Assembly (NCBI GenBank): GCA_963642145.1
Contig: CAVIFU010000029.1
Span: forward strand, 1 to 19,893
DNA length: 19,893 bases
Direction of reading: 5' to 3'
DNA from: Stercoripulliclostridium_A sp963642145
Lineage (GTDB): Bacteria; Bacillota; Clostridia; Christensenellales; DTU072
Shown: one piece after another, positions 8,301 through 17,076 of the stretch
Position numbering within the stretch: position 1 is the stretch's first letter
Layout of the letters: every line of letters begins with the position of its first letter
Position numbers and translations under genes: made by a program
The notes under the pieces: model-generated
Database searches by the model: none
What the model was told of the DNA's origin: nothing
What the model saw: only the letters and a program-made list of their open reading frames with translations

Positions 8301-11300
8301 CGCCGCTGTGCGGTCTTCTGCCGTCTGCGGTGTGCTCGTTTATAGAAATTGTTACGGTGTAGACGCCGGTTTCTTTTATCTCCGAAACGGTCTTGCCGTT
8401 TAAGAGAATCGACATCTCGTAATCGTCGGCATCGAGGGTGTACTGCGTGCCGACGGCGGATATTTGCAAGTCCTCTATGGTAACGGCGGTGCCGTCATAA
8501 TACTTGGAGCGAACGGCTACGTTGAATTCCGTAATGAGCTTGACAAGATAAATCTTGATATCGAGCTTAATTTTGTCGCTACCCTCTATGTAATAATCGG
8601 ATGAGGTTATCTCGAACTCGAACGATCCGCCGTTGCCGATGTAGGTTCCGAGTTTGTTCGTATCGGTCTCCGCCACCGTGATGTCTACGCCGGACGGTCC
8701 GCCTACTATCTTTGCGGTGTAATCGGAAACGGCGATTTCCGAGTGGTCGGAGTTTGTCAGCGCCAACGACAATATCGCGTTCTCGGGCGCGTCGCCCAAG
8801 TACAACGTGGCAGTGGAATGCTCTTCGTCATAGCCGAGTTTGGCTTTGCCGATGTTTACGCTTGTATAACCGCGATACACGTTGTAGGTATCGACGTCAT
8901 TTGGCGTAAATACGTACTCCGCAAGCTCGCCTACGTGCAAAATCTCATCGGGACGCGCCCATGCGATTGTGCCGAGTTCGGCTTTTTCAGAGTTAAGCTC
9001 GATGGTAAAGCTCGATAACGGCGCGCCGTAAACCTCGCTACCCGTAACGACGATGTTGTCGTCCGTAATTTCGAGGTCTTGACCTATAACGTTGATGGTC
9101 GTCTCGACTTGCAAACCGTTGAACGAATCCGTGTCCTTGGGTATAAAGCCTATTTCGATGGGTTGCTCGTTCGCCTTGTCGAAAGGAACGTCTATGTACT
9201 TATCGACAATGTAGAAACTGCCTTGGACGATGATGCGATCGCCGTCGTTCTCGATATAAGCTTGTCCGTCTATACCTATATAATCTGCGTAATTATCGTA
9301 GCTTATTGCCTTGCCCTTATCGATGGAAGTAATCGTCGGCGGAATGACGGAAGGAGTTGCCTTGATAATCACCAACTTACGGTCTCCCTTGTCGTAGGTG
9401 CCCTCATAGTTATTGCTGTCAACAACGACTTTGAGAACGTATCCGCTCGCGTTGACGGCGGAAGGCGCGGCACTCACGTTATTGTAGTAGACGGTAACGG
9501 AAACGGCTCTCAGATACTTCGCGTCTATCTTCGCTTCATCGCTTATCTTGGCGTGAACGCTTATCGCCTTGGTGGTGTATGTGCGCTCATAGACAAGTAT
9601 GCCGTCTTTCTCGACAAATTCTTCTTCGAACACGATAAACTCGCTTATGTCGCGTTTGCCGATGACCAACTCGAATTTTTCGATAGTTACCGTTTCGTAA
9701 TTGTTCTCGTCATCCGGGGTAAACACGATGTCAACGTTCTGCGTGCCGGCGGATTTTGTTGAGATGTCCGTTACAACGCTCCATTCGCCGTCCACGGATA
9801 TTCCGGAGCCTTCGACCTTGACGGATCCCGTGCCGTCTACGAACGTCACCATGTCACTCGTATCGCCAAAGTGCACGGACGACTCCGCTACGGGTGCCCT
9901 CTCTGCCGTAAGTTTGGCTTTGGTTATGACGATGAGAGTGTCTGCCTCGCCGTAATAGTTGTCGTCGACAAGCACTATGTGCGCAACGTATTTGCCTGCG
10001 TCAACCGGCGCGTCGGCGGTAAATTGATCGTAATCAAACGTTAGCGTATCGATATCGTCTACATCGCCGTCAAGCTTGAAATATGTGTATTCGGCTACGG
10101 TTACGCCCTCCGGAAGTGTGATTTTGAAGGTTATTGCCTGCGCGTTGTACGTATATTCGTACTTTGTGGCGGGTTCAAATAAGGATTTTGCCTTGTCGAT
10201 GACCATGTCGATTTCAAACGCTTTGTCGTAGCCGTTTTGGTCAAACGTAACGCAAGCGACGTACTCGCCGGCATTGGCAGGCAGGGTGTCGGTGTATTCC
10301 GTTTCATCCGCAGTCTTAGCCTTGTACTTGACGGTGTAATTTACGAACGGATGCACGACTTGTGAGCCTTCGGGACGAACGACGTCGCCGAATATCGGCG
10401 TAACGGCTTGGATACGATCTTGCTCGTCAGCCGTAGGCGGCGCGTAGGTCTGACGCAATCCGCTATACCCTTTGATTATGGGCGTGATATTGACTCTGAC
10501 AACCTTTTCCGCCTCGAAATTGACGTCTTTCAATTCAAGGTGCGCGTAATATGAGCCTATTTCGGACGGCGCGGCACTCAATTGTTGGCTGCATTGGGCG
10601 TCGGAATAGTAAGTTACGTCGTATGTAAACGTGCTTCCCATATACGCCGAGATATCGACGGACCACTTCCCGTCGCTCGGCACGGTATAGTTAACGCTTG
10701 CGGTGTTGTACGCAAACGAAACCTCTTCTTCATTTATGGTAAGAGGCGCTTTGGCTATGGTGAAAACAAACGTTTTGCCACCGTTGTATTGCGCGATTTC
10801 GGAATCGACTTCGACTTTTACCGTGTACGTGCCTGCTTTGAACGGCAATCCGGCTTTGTCAACTTCGCCGGTACTGCCCTCCGGCACGACGTAGTTAACG
10901 ACCTTTGTAAGCGCTTTGGCGCTGTCCGTGGGATCGGGTATGCGTATCCAATCGGAAACGTTAACGCCGCTACCGTTAAACGTCACGGCGTCTTCATGAT
11001 TGAATTCTATTGTTTCGGAAATGTCGCGCTTGGTTACCTCTAAGTAGTATTCACTAATATAAGGATAGAAATTCGCCTCGTAGTTCTCGGCGTACTTGGA
11101 GTCGGCAAGTTCGAACAAAACGTATACATTCTTGTCCGTATTCTTCGTTACATCCAAAATCTTGTTGTAGCTATACGCATCGCCTTCCTTGACCGCCACT
11201 CTCAGTCTACCCGTAAATATCTTGGAGTAGGAGCCCTTGTTGGTGTTGATTACGTTGATAACGTCGAAATCGACGTCGGAAATATTCGTGCCGTATTGTA

Positions 11301-14300
11301 TGCTCTTTTGCGGGAGCACGCCGCCGTTCAGAGCATAGTAAAGCGTTGCTTTGGTTACGAAATAGGAGCAATAATTGCTGCCTTCGTAGTTGCCGTTCTT
11401 GTTGGCGACTTCCGCATAAACCAAGTATCTGCCTACGGGCGTGTCTTGGTTCATGCCTCCGTCTAAGAGGATGTATTTAAGTCCGCCGAATTCCTTTGTT
11501 TCCCCCTCGTAGCCATCGGGCGCAAGGGTATAATAAGTAAACTGCACGACTTCGGCATAAAGATCGTGTTTGAGGTCGTTGCCTTGGTCGTCTACGGCTG
11601 TTTTGGCGATGTCGGGATTGACGTAAGCGTCTCCGTATACGTACCTGACTCCTTCGTAACTTTCGGACTCTTGCGCGTTGAATTCGGCGCCTTTGATCGT
11701 TTCCGTTGCAAAGGTTATCTCCATCTTCCTCTTGGCTACGGTAATGGGGACTTGGACGTCCGTTACCGGCAAATATTTGCGCACAAGCTCCGCCGTCGGC
11801 GTAAAGTTGCACATGACAAGCGTTTCTTCACCGCAATTCGGGACAAGATTCTTGTAGTCGTCCGCTATGCTTATGGTGTAGTTCGCGCTGTCGAGCACAT
11901 TGCCGTAACTGACTATTTCGCCTTCAAATGTCGATTCGGACACCTTTTGTCCGTACTTTATCTCGGTAAGTTTGAGCCCGGAGAAATCGGCTCTTGCTCT
12001 GACTACGTAAATATTTACGCTAAATCTCTCGCCTCTGAAATTGTAGTTCGGCACGAAATCGCCGTTATCGTCATAACTGCCGGCTTGCCAGAGCATGTAC
12101 AGTTCGTAAGGGAGAATCTGTCCCTTTTCGTCATAACGGACGGGAAGTATCGACACGCCTGCGGAATTCTTCTCCGCCTCCTCGCCGACTCTGGCGTAAT
12201 ACACGTCTTCCGACTCGAAATAGAATCTGCCGGAGACCGACTCGCGTGCGGATCCGCGCGGAGCGTACTTTGCACTGCCGCCGTTGCCGAGCACTCTGCC
12301 GCGCGCCTCTTCCAACGTTTGTCCGTATTCGAGGTGCCCTATCCTGCCGTACGAAATGCCGCTTAGATATACCGCGTAATAACTCGCGTTTGCGGAAGGC
12401 GTGGCTATCGTCAAGCCGGTGCTGTCGTTGAGAGTTACCTGCGACACGACAACGTAAACGTATGCGGTGCCTGCGTTATTGTCGTTTTCGACATTGACGC
12501 GCATCAGATATTCGCCTGCGTCGAGATATGTAGAGGTTACAAAGCTCACGGACTCGCCGAACGTTTGACCGCTTATGCTTACGGGCGTTTCGCCGCCGTT
12601 GTACGCTTTGAGCTTCAAGAACGAATAGGAATATGCTACTTCGATGCCTACGTTTTTGTCTTCTACAACGTAGCTTGCGGAATACCTCGCGGTGGACTCG
12701 GTACCGTAAGAGTATGTCATCGTGCCGGAATATTCGCAATAATCACCGTTTACCATCAAACTGCCCGAGCCCTTTTCGTATTCGTCGCAATCCTCTATTT
12801 CAAGCGTAAGTTCGCGCTTGGATACGGTAAGTCTCGAGTATGCGTACGTGCTGACGTAGTTCGCTTTGGAGGAATCTACGATCAAACGAACGTCGTATAC
12901 GCCGGCAATTTCCGGTTTGACCGTCGTATAGGAAGAATCGCCCTCGGTAATGGGTTTGTACTCGATAATCATGGGCACGTCTTCGCCGTAAGACAGCGTG
13001 TTGAGCACTATGTAGCTTGTTTCTTTGGGCGTGCCGTCATAGGATGTATTTACGTCGAACGGAGAAACCGTAACGGATTTGTGGTTGACGACAATGGTTA
13101 CGTCATATTTGAGAGATTGGTAGTTATTGGCGTTTTGTCCGCCGGATTTGAGAGAATAGCCGAGGATGTTGCCGTATGTATCGGTAATGGCGTCGTAGAA
13201 CGTACTGAAAAACGAAGTGTAGTACGCTTGTATTACCTCGTCGGAAAATGACGTGACGTCTATCGGATTGAACCTGACGACTATCTTGTACGCAGAAGAT
13301 ACATTGGGCAACTTGTATTCCGCAGTGCCGGAAAGCGGCGATTCTATGACGAACTCGCCGTATACGCCGGAAGATACCTTTTGGTAAGTTTTGCCCTGTA
13401 TTGCGATGGAATCGGCGATAATACCGCCGTCTTGGCTCTTGCTCGTAAAGGAAAGCTTATCCATGCCGTCGCCGTAGGTCAAAGCGCCGCTCGGTTGGAT
13501 GTCGTAGACGGCGGGATCGGCTTTTTCTACATAGAACGTGCCTTGGCGTTCGGCGTAATACGGCAAATTGGACGACGCCTCTACCTTAGCAATGTAAAAA
13601 TGCGTGCCGGCATCTGTAACGCCGCCGGTTTGGGCGGAAATCACGTCATAACCGCTCATTTCGTAGAGTTGATACTTCTTGCCCGTTTCGGGATCGGTGT
13701 ACGCGCCCTTGGATGTGCCCGTCTTGTATGCAAGATACTCGTGATCGCCCGTAAGATCCGAAGTCTTGTAGGACGTCTTGCCGGTAATATATTGACGTAT
13801 GTCCTCGTCATCGTCGAAATAATACTTCTTGCCATTTATTTCGATCATGCCGCCCGAGGTAAGAGTCGCGACGCCTTCCGTCTCGGTATAGTTTGCGTAG
13901 ATGTTGTACGTGTAGGTCTTGTAGTACGTCACGCCGATGGTGGGTTGCACGGTGACGGACTCGTCACCCTTGGCAAAATATGCGGTAAACGAAAGATTTA
14001 TAGCCTCCGCCATGCTCCACTTGTTGGTATATACGTAGTCCGTCTCGTTGAGAGCCAGGTCCACTCGCCTGTTGAATACGACGTTAATCGGGAATGCACT
14101 GTTAGCCCAAACGGCGTCCGTCATGCGGAACGTTATGTCGTATATGCGCGCGTCACGACCCGTTTTGTACGTAGGATTCGATTTTGTCGCGCCGATCAAA
14201 TCATAGTACCTGACTAAGGCGTAATCGTTATAATTGGCTGCCGTCATTATGATTCTGACGGTTACCCATGTACCGCGCTTGACGGCGATGTAGCCCGTAT

Positions 14301-16092
14301 TCGCGCTCTGTCCCGCGTTGGTGTTGTCGGTTGCTTCGTCCGCCGTCTTGCTCGTAAATACGCCGTTTTCGTCGTGATAGTCGGGTCCTACGCAAACGCT
14401 CGTGTAGGCGTACTTGTTGTACTTATCCACATTCGATTTGCTTGGGCTTATCTCCGAGCCGTTATACAGGAACAGCGCGCCTACGTTACGCACGGACGCG
14501 TCTACTTTGACGGTTTGCCCGGAGGTGTTGGGTGAGTATACTTTGGGGGAAGAAACGTTGCCGGCGGCGTCTACGGCGTACAATATCAATCCGAAACTGC
14601 CGTCCTCGAACTCTATCTTCTTTTTGCTCGCGGATATATTCTTCGTAAATCCGCCGAGCTCCTGTCTCTTTGCGTTTACGGAACCGCTCGAAGTTTTGTA
14701 GGTATACGTCACGCTTTCGCTGCCCGGGGTGAAATCGTACCCGGAAGCCGATAATCCCATAAATTTCGTATCGACGATAAACGCATAGACAAACTCATCG
14801 GCGCCGCTGAAAGTATCGCTGCCGTTTTCGTAGTCGAGAGTGAAGTTGTTGCTCGCGGTGTACCACTCGCTTTGGATAATCGCCAAGCCGAGCGTTTGCG
14901 TTTCGTCAAGTATGGGGGAATTCGGTTTTTGGTTATCTACTTTCAACTCGAAAGAGTCGGAATCGGAATTCCAATACTCCAAAGAGCCGAGGTCGTTATA
15001 ACCTCTTACAAGCCGCGGATAAATCAGGAGAGAACGCGCATTCGCAGACGCGGACGTGACGACAAATTGCGCCGAGTATCCGCAGTAGATCATGCCTTTG
15101 TCGCTCGCTACCTTTTGGGATATTGTCGAGTATGTTATATCCGTTTGCCCTTCCGCGCGCGTCAGACACGACCTGTTGACAAGATTGCCGCCGACGTTAA
15201 TCATGGTGCTGTTCCAGTCTATACAGCTACTCCCCGACGCACCTACTGACGCGCTGTAATATTTGCCGTACTCCATCGTTGAGGTAACGGTTTGACCTTT
15301 ATCGTCCAACTTCGTTGCCTGAACGCTTGTGATAAAAGTTATGACGTCGCCCGTCTTGACGTACACGTTGTCGAGAGCGCCATCTTCAAAAACATTCTTT
15401 ACTTCGACGGTTGTGCGGTTAGTTCCCGATATCGTCATGTTAACGCCGACGTTTGAGTCAATCGTTTGCTCGCACGTTTCGGACGACAGCGTTACGTACA
15501 ACGAAGACACGGATATGTTTACGGTCGAGGTGATTTGGAACACTATATATGCTTCTGACATCCCAAAGGCTCCGGATATCGTCTCTGAAACGTTAAGCTC
15601 TGCGTTATACGCGCCGGAGGTTGCTGCAACGCTTGTGGTTTGCTCTTCTTCTAAATTTTCGTCAACCGAACCTGCAGGGACAAAGAGTACGTACAACTTT
15701 ACATTGAAATCGCTCGTTGCGCCGCTCGTCGAGAACGTGGCGCCCGCGGTAATCGTCACGGATGTATCCGAGTCCGAAAACGCGTAATACGCGGTGGATT
15801 TATCGGCAATACTCGGTCTGAACTCTACCGTATCATCCGCCGAAAGCGCAATCGTACCGTCGGAATAATCGTAATTCTCGGAATTTATGTCTGCCGCTTT
15901 GAGTAAGTTTTTGCCGAATTTGAGTTGCGTCTTTGATTCGTTCGTCGCGTCGGCACCCTCGGCAAAAGAAGGCGCGCCCGAGGAAAAGATGTTGCCGAGG
16001 AACGTTACCCCTGCCAAGCAAGCCACGAGTATGACGGCAAAAGCCATTAGCAATGAGCCGAATTTAGTCACTCCGGATGTGAGTCTACGCAT
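5386..16092 (-). CDS. Giant MBG/YDG-repeat cell-surface protein (3568 residues)
   Basis: This single reading frame takes more than half of the window and is intact. Residues 1 to about 44 form a signal peptide (MRRLTSGVTKFG, a hydrophobic core, then APSFAEG). Residues 45-855 are mostly unique and beta-rich, with an Ig-like module near 380-515 (VDNQKPNSP to VDAAGNVSS). From about 855 to 3290 I count roughly 25 diverged repeats of about 95-100 residues. Each starts with a [VI]xK linker (for example VEKADP, VTKRDIS, IAKAPL, IEKAEM), has a Y[GD]x turn such as TYGD, YYDG or TYGQ, and ends with an [ND]AGxY strand (NAGTY, DAGSY, NAGVY). That is the pattern of MBG-type domains of surface proteins. 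A YDG-like domain follows at about 3287-3375 (AADGLSA, GDLKGVMIGDEV, GLHAKNYKL). The membrane helix is 3500-3524 and the tail 3525-3568 is very basic. No sortase motif is seen. GGAGG lies 6 nt before the ATG. The likely role is an adhesin, stalk or envelope fibre. Confidence 0.93.
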   Translation of the reverse strand: MRRLTSGVTKFGSLLMAFAVILVACLAGVTFLGNIFSSGAPSFAEGADATNESKTQLKFGKNLLKAADINSENYDYSDGTIALSADDTVEFRPSIADKSTAYYAFSDSDTSVTITAGATFSTSGATSDFNVKLYVLFVPAGSVDENLEEEQTTSVAATSGAYNAELNVSETISGAFGMSEAYIVFQITSTVNISVSSLYVTLSSETCEQTIDSNVGVNMTISGTNRTTVEVKNVFEDGALDNVYVKTGDVITFITSVQATKLDDKGQTVTSTMEYGKYYSASVGASGSSCIDWNSTMINVGGNLVNRSCLTRAEGQTDITYSTISQKVASDKGMIYCGYSAQFVVTSASANARSLLIYPRLVRGYNDLGSLEYWNSDSDSFELKVDNQKPNSPILDETQTLGLAIIQSEWYTASNNFTLDYENGSDTFSGADEFVYAFIVDTKFMGLSASGYDFTPGSESVTYTYKTSSGSVNAKRQELGGFTKNISASKKKIEFEDGSFGLILYAVDAAGNVSSPKVYSPNTSGQTVKVDASVRNVGALFLYNGSEISPSKSNVDKYNKYAYTSVCVGPDYHDENGVFTSKTADEATDNTNAGQSANTGYIAVKRGTWVTVRIIMTAANYNDYALVRYYDLIGATKSNPTYKTGRDARIYDITFRMTDAVWANSAFPINVVFNRRVDLALNETDYVYTNKWSMAEAINLSFTAYFAKGDESVTVQPTIGVTYYKTYTYNIYANYTETEGVATLTSGGMIEINGKKYYFDDDEDIRQYITGKTSYKTSDLTGDHEYLAYKTGTSKGAYTDPETGKKYQLYEMSGYDVISAQTGGVTDAGTHFYIAKVEASSNLPYYAERQGTFYVEKADPAVYDIQPSGALTYGDGMDKLSFTSKSQDGGIIADSIAIQGKTYQKVSSGVYGEFVIESPLSGTAEYKLPNVSSAYKIVVRFNPIDVTSFSDEVIQAYYTSFFSTFYDAITDTYGNILGYSLKSGGQNANNYQSLKYDVTIVVNHKSVTVSPFDVNTSYDGTPKETSYIVLNTLSYGEDVPMIIEYKPITEGDSSYTTVKPEIAGVYDVRLIVDSSKANYVSTYAYSRLTVSKRELTLEIEDCDEYEKGSGSLMVNGDYCEYSGTMTYSYGTESTARYSASYVVEDKNVGIEVAYSYSFLKLKAYNGGETPVSISGQTFGESVSFVTSTYLDAGEYLMRVNVENDNNAGTAYVYVVVSQVTLNDSTGLTIATPSANASYYAVYLSGISYGRIGHLEYGQTLEEARGRVLGNGGSAKYAPRGSARESVSGRFYFESEDVYYARVGEEAEKNSAGVSILPVRYDEKGQILPYELYMLWQAGSYDDNGDFVPNYNFRGERFSVNIYVVRARADFSGLKLTEIKYGQKVSESTFEGEIVSYGNVLDSANYTISIADDYKNLVPNCGEETLVMCNFTPTAELVRKYLPVTDVQVPITVAKRKMEITFATETIKGAEFNAQESESYEGVRYVYGDAYVNPDIAKTAVDDQGNDLKHDLYAEVVQFTYYTLAPDGYEGETKEFGGLKYILLDGGMNQDTPVGRYLVYAEVANKNGNYEGSNYCSYFVTKATLYYALNGGVLPQKSIQYGTNISDVDFDVINVINTNKGSYSKIFTGRLRVAVKEGDAYSYNKILDVTKNTDKNVYVLFELADSKYAENYEANFYPYISEYYLEVTKRDISETIEFNHEDAVTFNGSGVNVSDWIRIPDPTDSAKALTKVVNYVVPEGSTGEVDKAGLPFKAGTYTVKVEVDSEIAQYNGGKTFVFTIAKAPLTINEEEVSFAYNTASVNYTVPSDGKWSVDISAYMGSTFTYDVTYYSDAQCSQQLSAAPSEIGSYYAHLELKDVNFEAEKVVRVNITPIIKGYSGLRQTYAPPTADEQDRIQAVTPIFGDVVRPEGSQVVHPFVNYTVKYKAKTADETEYTDTLPANAGEYVACVTFDQNGYDKAFEIDMVIDKAKSLFEPATKYEYTYNAQAITFKITLPEGVTVAEYTYFKLDGDVDDIDTLTFDYDQFTADAPVDAGKYVAHIVLVDDNYYGEADTLIVITKAKLTAERAPVAESSVHFGDTSDMVTFVDGTGSVKVEGSGISVDGEWSVVTDISTKSAGTQNVDIVFTPDDENNYETVTIEKFELVIGKRDISEFIVFEEEFVEKDGILVYERTYTTKAISVHAKISDEAKIDAKYLRAVSVTVYYNNVSAAPSAVNASGYVLKVVVDSNNYEGTYDKGDRKLVIIKATPSVIPPTITSIDKGKAISYDNYADYIGIDGQAYIENDGDRIIVQGSFYIVDKYIDVPFDKANEQPIEIGFIPKDTDSFNGLQVETTINVIGQDLEITDDNIVVTGSEVYGAPLSSFTIELNSEKAELGTIAWARPDEILHVGELAEYVFTPNDVDTYNVYRGYTSVNIGKAKLGYDEEHSTATLYLGDAPENAILSLALTNSDHSEIAVSDYTAKIVGGPSGVDITVAETDTNKLGTYIGNGGSFEFEITSSDYYIEGSDKIKLDIKIYLVKLITEFNVAVRSKYYDGTAVTIEDLQISAVGTQYTLDADDYEMSILLNGKTVSEIKETGVYTVTISINEHTADGRRPHSGAYTFEYVVRKTDISEDIGLEDLEYRESDGTQEAYVSYEYGQDGAGAVATFGDYDVDLDSVVYEYYNYNSKDKTRGGFLGSVPPTNAGTYVVLVKIASSDPTYEGSKEFIYEVEKLTISVTLDRIDVTYGDKYSVSPIINAVVSSGDITVTYHSWSDVDKNESEQPPTDAGSYRVIVRVETTNLVGYGTTDLTISQAALEEEETPTVSSIKYGTPLKTAKVTGGKFVTANGTVIGGSYEFADPDKKDLRVGEHTVTLVFKPTNANYQNTNCQVVVKIEKAEMEINFGSLEKYYTGALLNPDVITEVNVNFSYRTEDGKNTEARNAGVYVVTATIDDVNYSGTATAKFTIKKAIAVSYKAPIPSPVTYGNVLSTGYLQGGNVYYTEGGAALTGTFSYFNSDRVLGSVGTYKDVDVVFTPYDTDNYELLYIKVDVTVSPALATITVAPCEFTYGQTITSPNFTTSPTGLSLDNADYDNDMKGKTPDAGTYSFKVQIAAGSDYYGELTYQVVIYKKTVNVAYYNSTGDSVVTRYDAHYGSSIPAKAHIVETDFVGSDSAFAAEIEKGISYRYYSVKDGVDKTQMTPPTAVDEDGYMVYVVLQNTNYTVDREKSTVPYNIQKATVRKVSIDADSLSSQVYGSVVEPTVLTDPIGVGYKLEFPGYGSIMPTNAGTYNIKVIIDDANYQGADTNSTFTINPKEISVENLVASDKAADGLSAIEVTGDLKGVMIGDEVYIKFTATTEGNQSGVGTYPVVITSWVLSGLHAKNYKLRDPIYKLSATITTKVVYAKGATAYISSNEGFGDNVTVEAGEVYDTVNQTNFFTALVGQKATVQSITVKDCGLNTVLSNKIKFYVQIPEKYRNSATLEVKGRGGFEGVTFEREGDYVSFYADSSGEVLFYVNDFPYWVIVVAAAVLILVIGAILLICVSPIKRRKRIPQNVRKTYDMRRKYKGVDIQYERKVIAKREEQKRRWKY

Positions 16093-16154
16093 CGAAAACC
16101 TCCGATAAAACCGTTGTACGGGTTTACACGCGCGTATATATATCGCGCACGTCT

Positions 16155-16183
16155 ATAATACTAAAAAAACACGCGCGCGACAA
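16155..16183 (-). promoter_or_regulatory. Promoter of the giant surface-protein operon
   Basis: Read on the - strand, the -35 box TTGTCG (16178-16183) and -10 box TATTAT (16155-16160) are separated by exactly 17 nt. The predicted start near 16148 gives a leader of about 55 nt before the ATG at 16092. The leader holds an alternating GCGCG-ATATATATA-CGCGC stretch that can form a small hairpin, then the GGAGG ribosome-binding site. No other clear promoter is seen further down the four-gene operon. Confidence 0.65.
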
Positions 16184-16234
16184 GGGTATTAAATATTATT
16201 TTACTATTAAATTACTGTAAGTATACCTTTAATT

Positions 16235-17026
16235 CTAAAACGCGCACAGCGCGACTACCGCGGAACACACCACATACCGCATTGCAGGGACGAGAGTAGC
16301 TTCGTCCGAAAGCGTGGTTACGGCTTCGGTTCCGCCGAACAGCGGTTCGATGACGGAAAGAGCTTCCTCGCGTTCAGCGCCGACAAGCTCATCCAAAATG
16401 CGACTCTTGTACTCGTATGCCTCGTCCCTTATTTTGGCGCAAACGGCAAACGCTTCCGCCGTTCCGAGCGCGCGCGAATCGAGAGCCGAGGCGCACTCGC
16501 TAAGCTCTTCGGCGGCTTGCACGGCGTACTCAACAACTTGCTTGCATAGTTTTTTGTCCGTGGACGAATAACGCTTGGACGCAGTGCTCGTAAGCTCGAC
16601 GATAATCGTTCCGTCGTTTTTGTCGGCGACGGATTTTGCCTCTTTTTTGCTAAAATATGTGGCTAAAACAACAAAATATTGACCGTCCTTGCAATAAATG
16701 TAGCCGGCTCCGCCGGCTTGCCGAGTAACGGTTGCGTGCGCTCGGGCGTCACGCTCGGAATCGTATGCGCCACGCGCTACCAAGTAAAAAGTGCTTTTTC
16801 CGCCGCCGAATACCTCCTTGAACGCGGCGCGGACGTTACCTCCCGTAAGGGTATCCGAAAAGATAAGCGCGGCTATTACGGGTAAAATTATCAAAAGTAC
16901 GGCTATTACCCCCATAACGTCGAATCTGCGTTTCCGTCCCTCCGCATGCGGTGCGCATGCGACAGTATCCGAAGTTTTGGGCTCTTCCCCTTTCTCGTAT
17001 ACGTAATAATAAGGCGAATAATCCAT
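16235..17026 (-). CDS. Membrane-anchored SPOR-domain protein
   Basis: A 263-residue protein. A short cytoplasmic N-terminus ending in RKRR is followed by one membrane helix (about 36-57), so the rest faces outward. Residues about 79-145 show the two-part pattern of a SPOR domain: FYLVARGAYDSERDARAHA, then QYFVVLATYFSKKEAKSVA. SPOR domains bind glycan strands stripped of stem peptides, usually at division or sporulation septa. The remaining 120 residues are mainly helical (KRYSSTDKKL onward) and end in an unusual hydrophobic tail (YVVCSAVVALCAF). The gene follows the dCMP deaminase by 50 nt and is probably co-transcribed with it. It precedes the giant surface gene by 142 nt, but that gene has its own promoter. 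A weak ribosome-binding site and an inverted repeat surround its start codon. Confidence 0.8.
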   Translation of the reverse strand: MDYSPYYYVYEKGEEPKTSDTVACAPHAEGRKRRFDVMGVIAVLLIILPVIAALIFSDTLTGGNVRAAFKEVFGGGKSTFYLVARGAYDSERDARAHATVTRQAGGAGYIYCKDGQYFVVLATYFSKKEAKSVADKNDGTIIVELTSTASKRYSSTDKKLCKQVVEYAVQAAEELSECASALDSRALGTAEAFAVCAKIRDEAYEYKSRILDELVGAEREEALSVIEPLFGGTEAVTTLSDEATLVPAMRYVVCSAVVALCAF

Positions 17027-17043
17027 ATAACAGACTATTCGCC
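17013..17043 (-). promoter_or_regulatory. Inverted repeat around the SPOR gene start codon
   Basis: GGCGAATA and TATTCGCC (17013-17020 and 17036-17043) are exact 8-nt complements with a 15-nt loop that contains the ATG at 17024-17026. In the mRNA this would place the start codon in a hairpin loop, next to a poor ribosome-binding site. Control of translation is inference; a chance repeat is possible. Confidence 0.4.
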
Positions 17044-17076
17044 CCGAATGCCTAATATGAGCTTGTTTGTATTATT

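Noticed and set aside
13381..14217. Long open frames on the + strand opposite the giant gene (also near 6403-7179, 9079-9762, 11566-12366 and 12565-13251)
   Set aside because: They lie wholly opposite a clear, domain-bearing coding frame. Their translations are rich in Arg, Val and Tyr with no recognisable motifs, and they reflect the codon bias of the giant gene.
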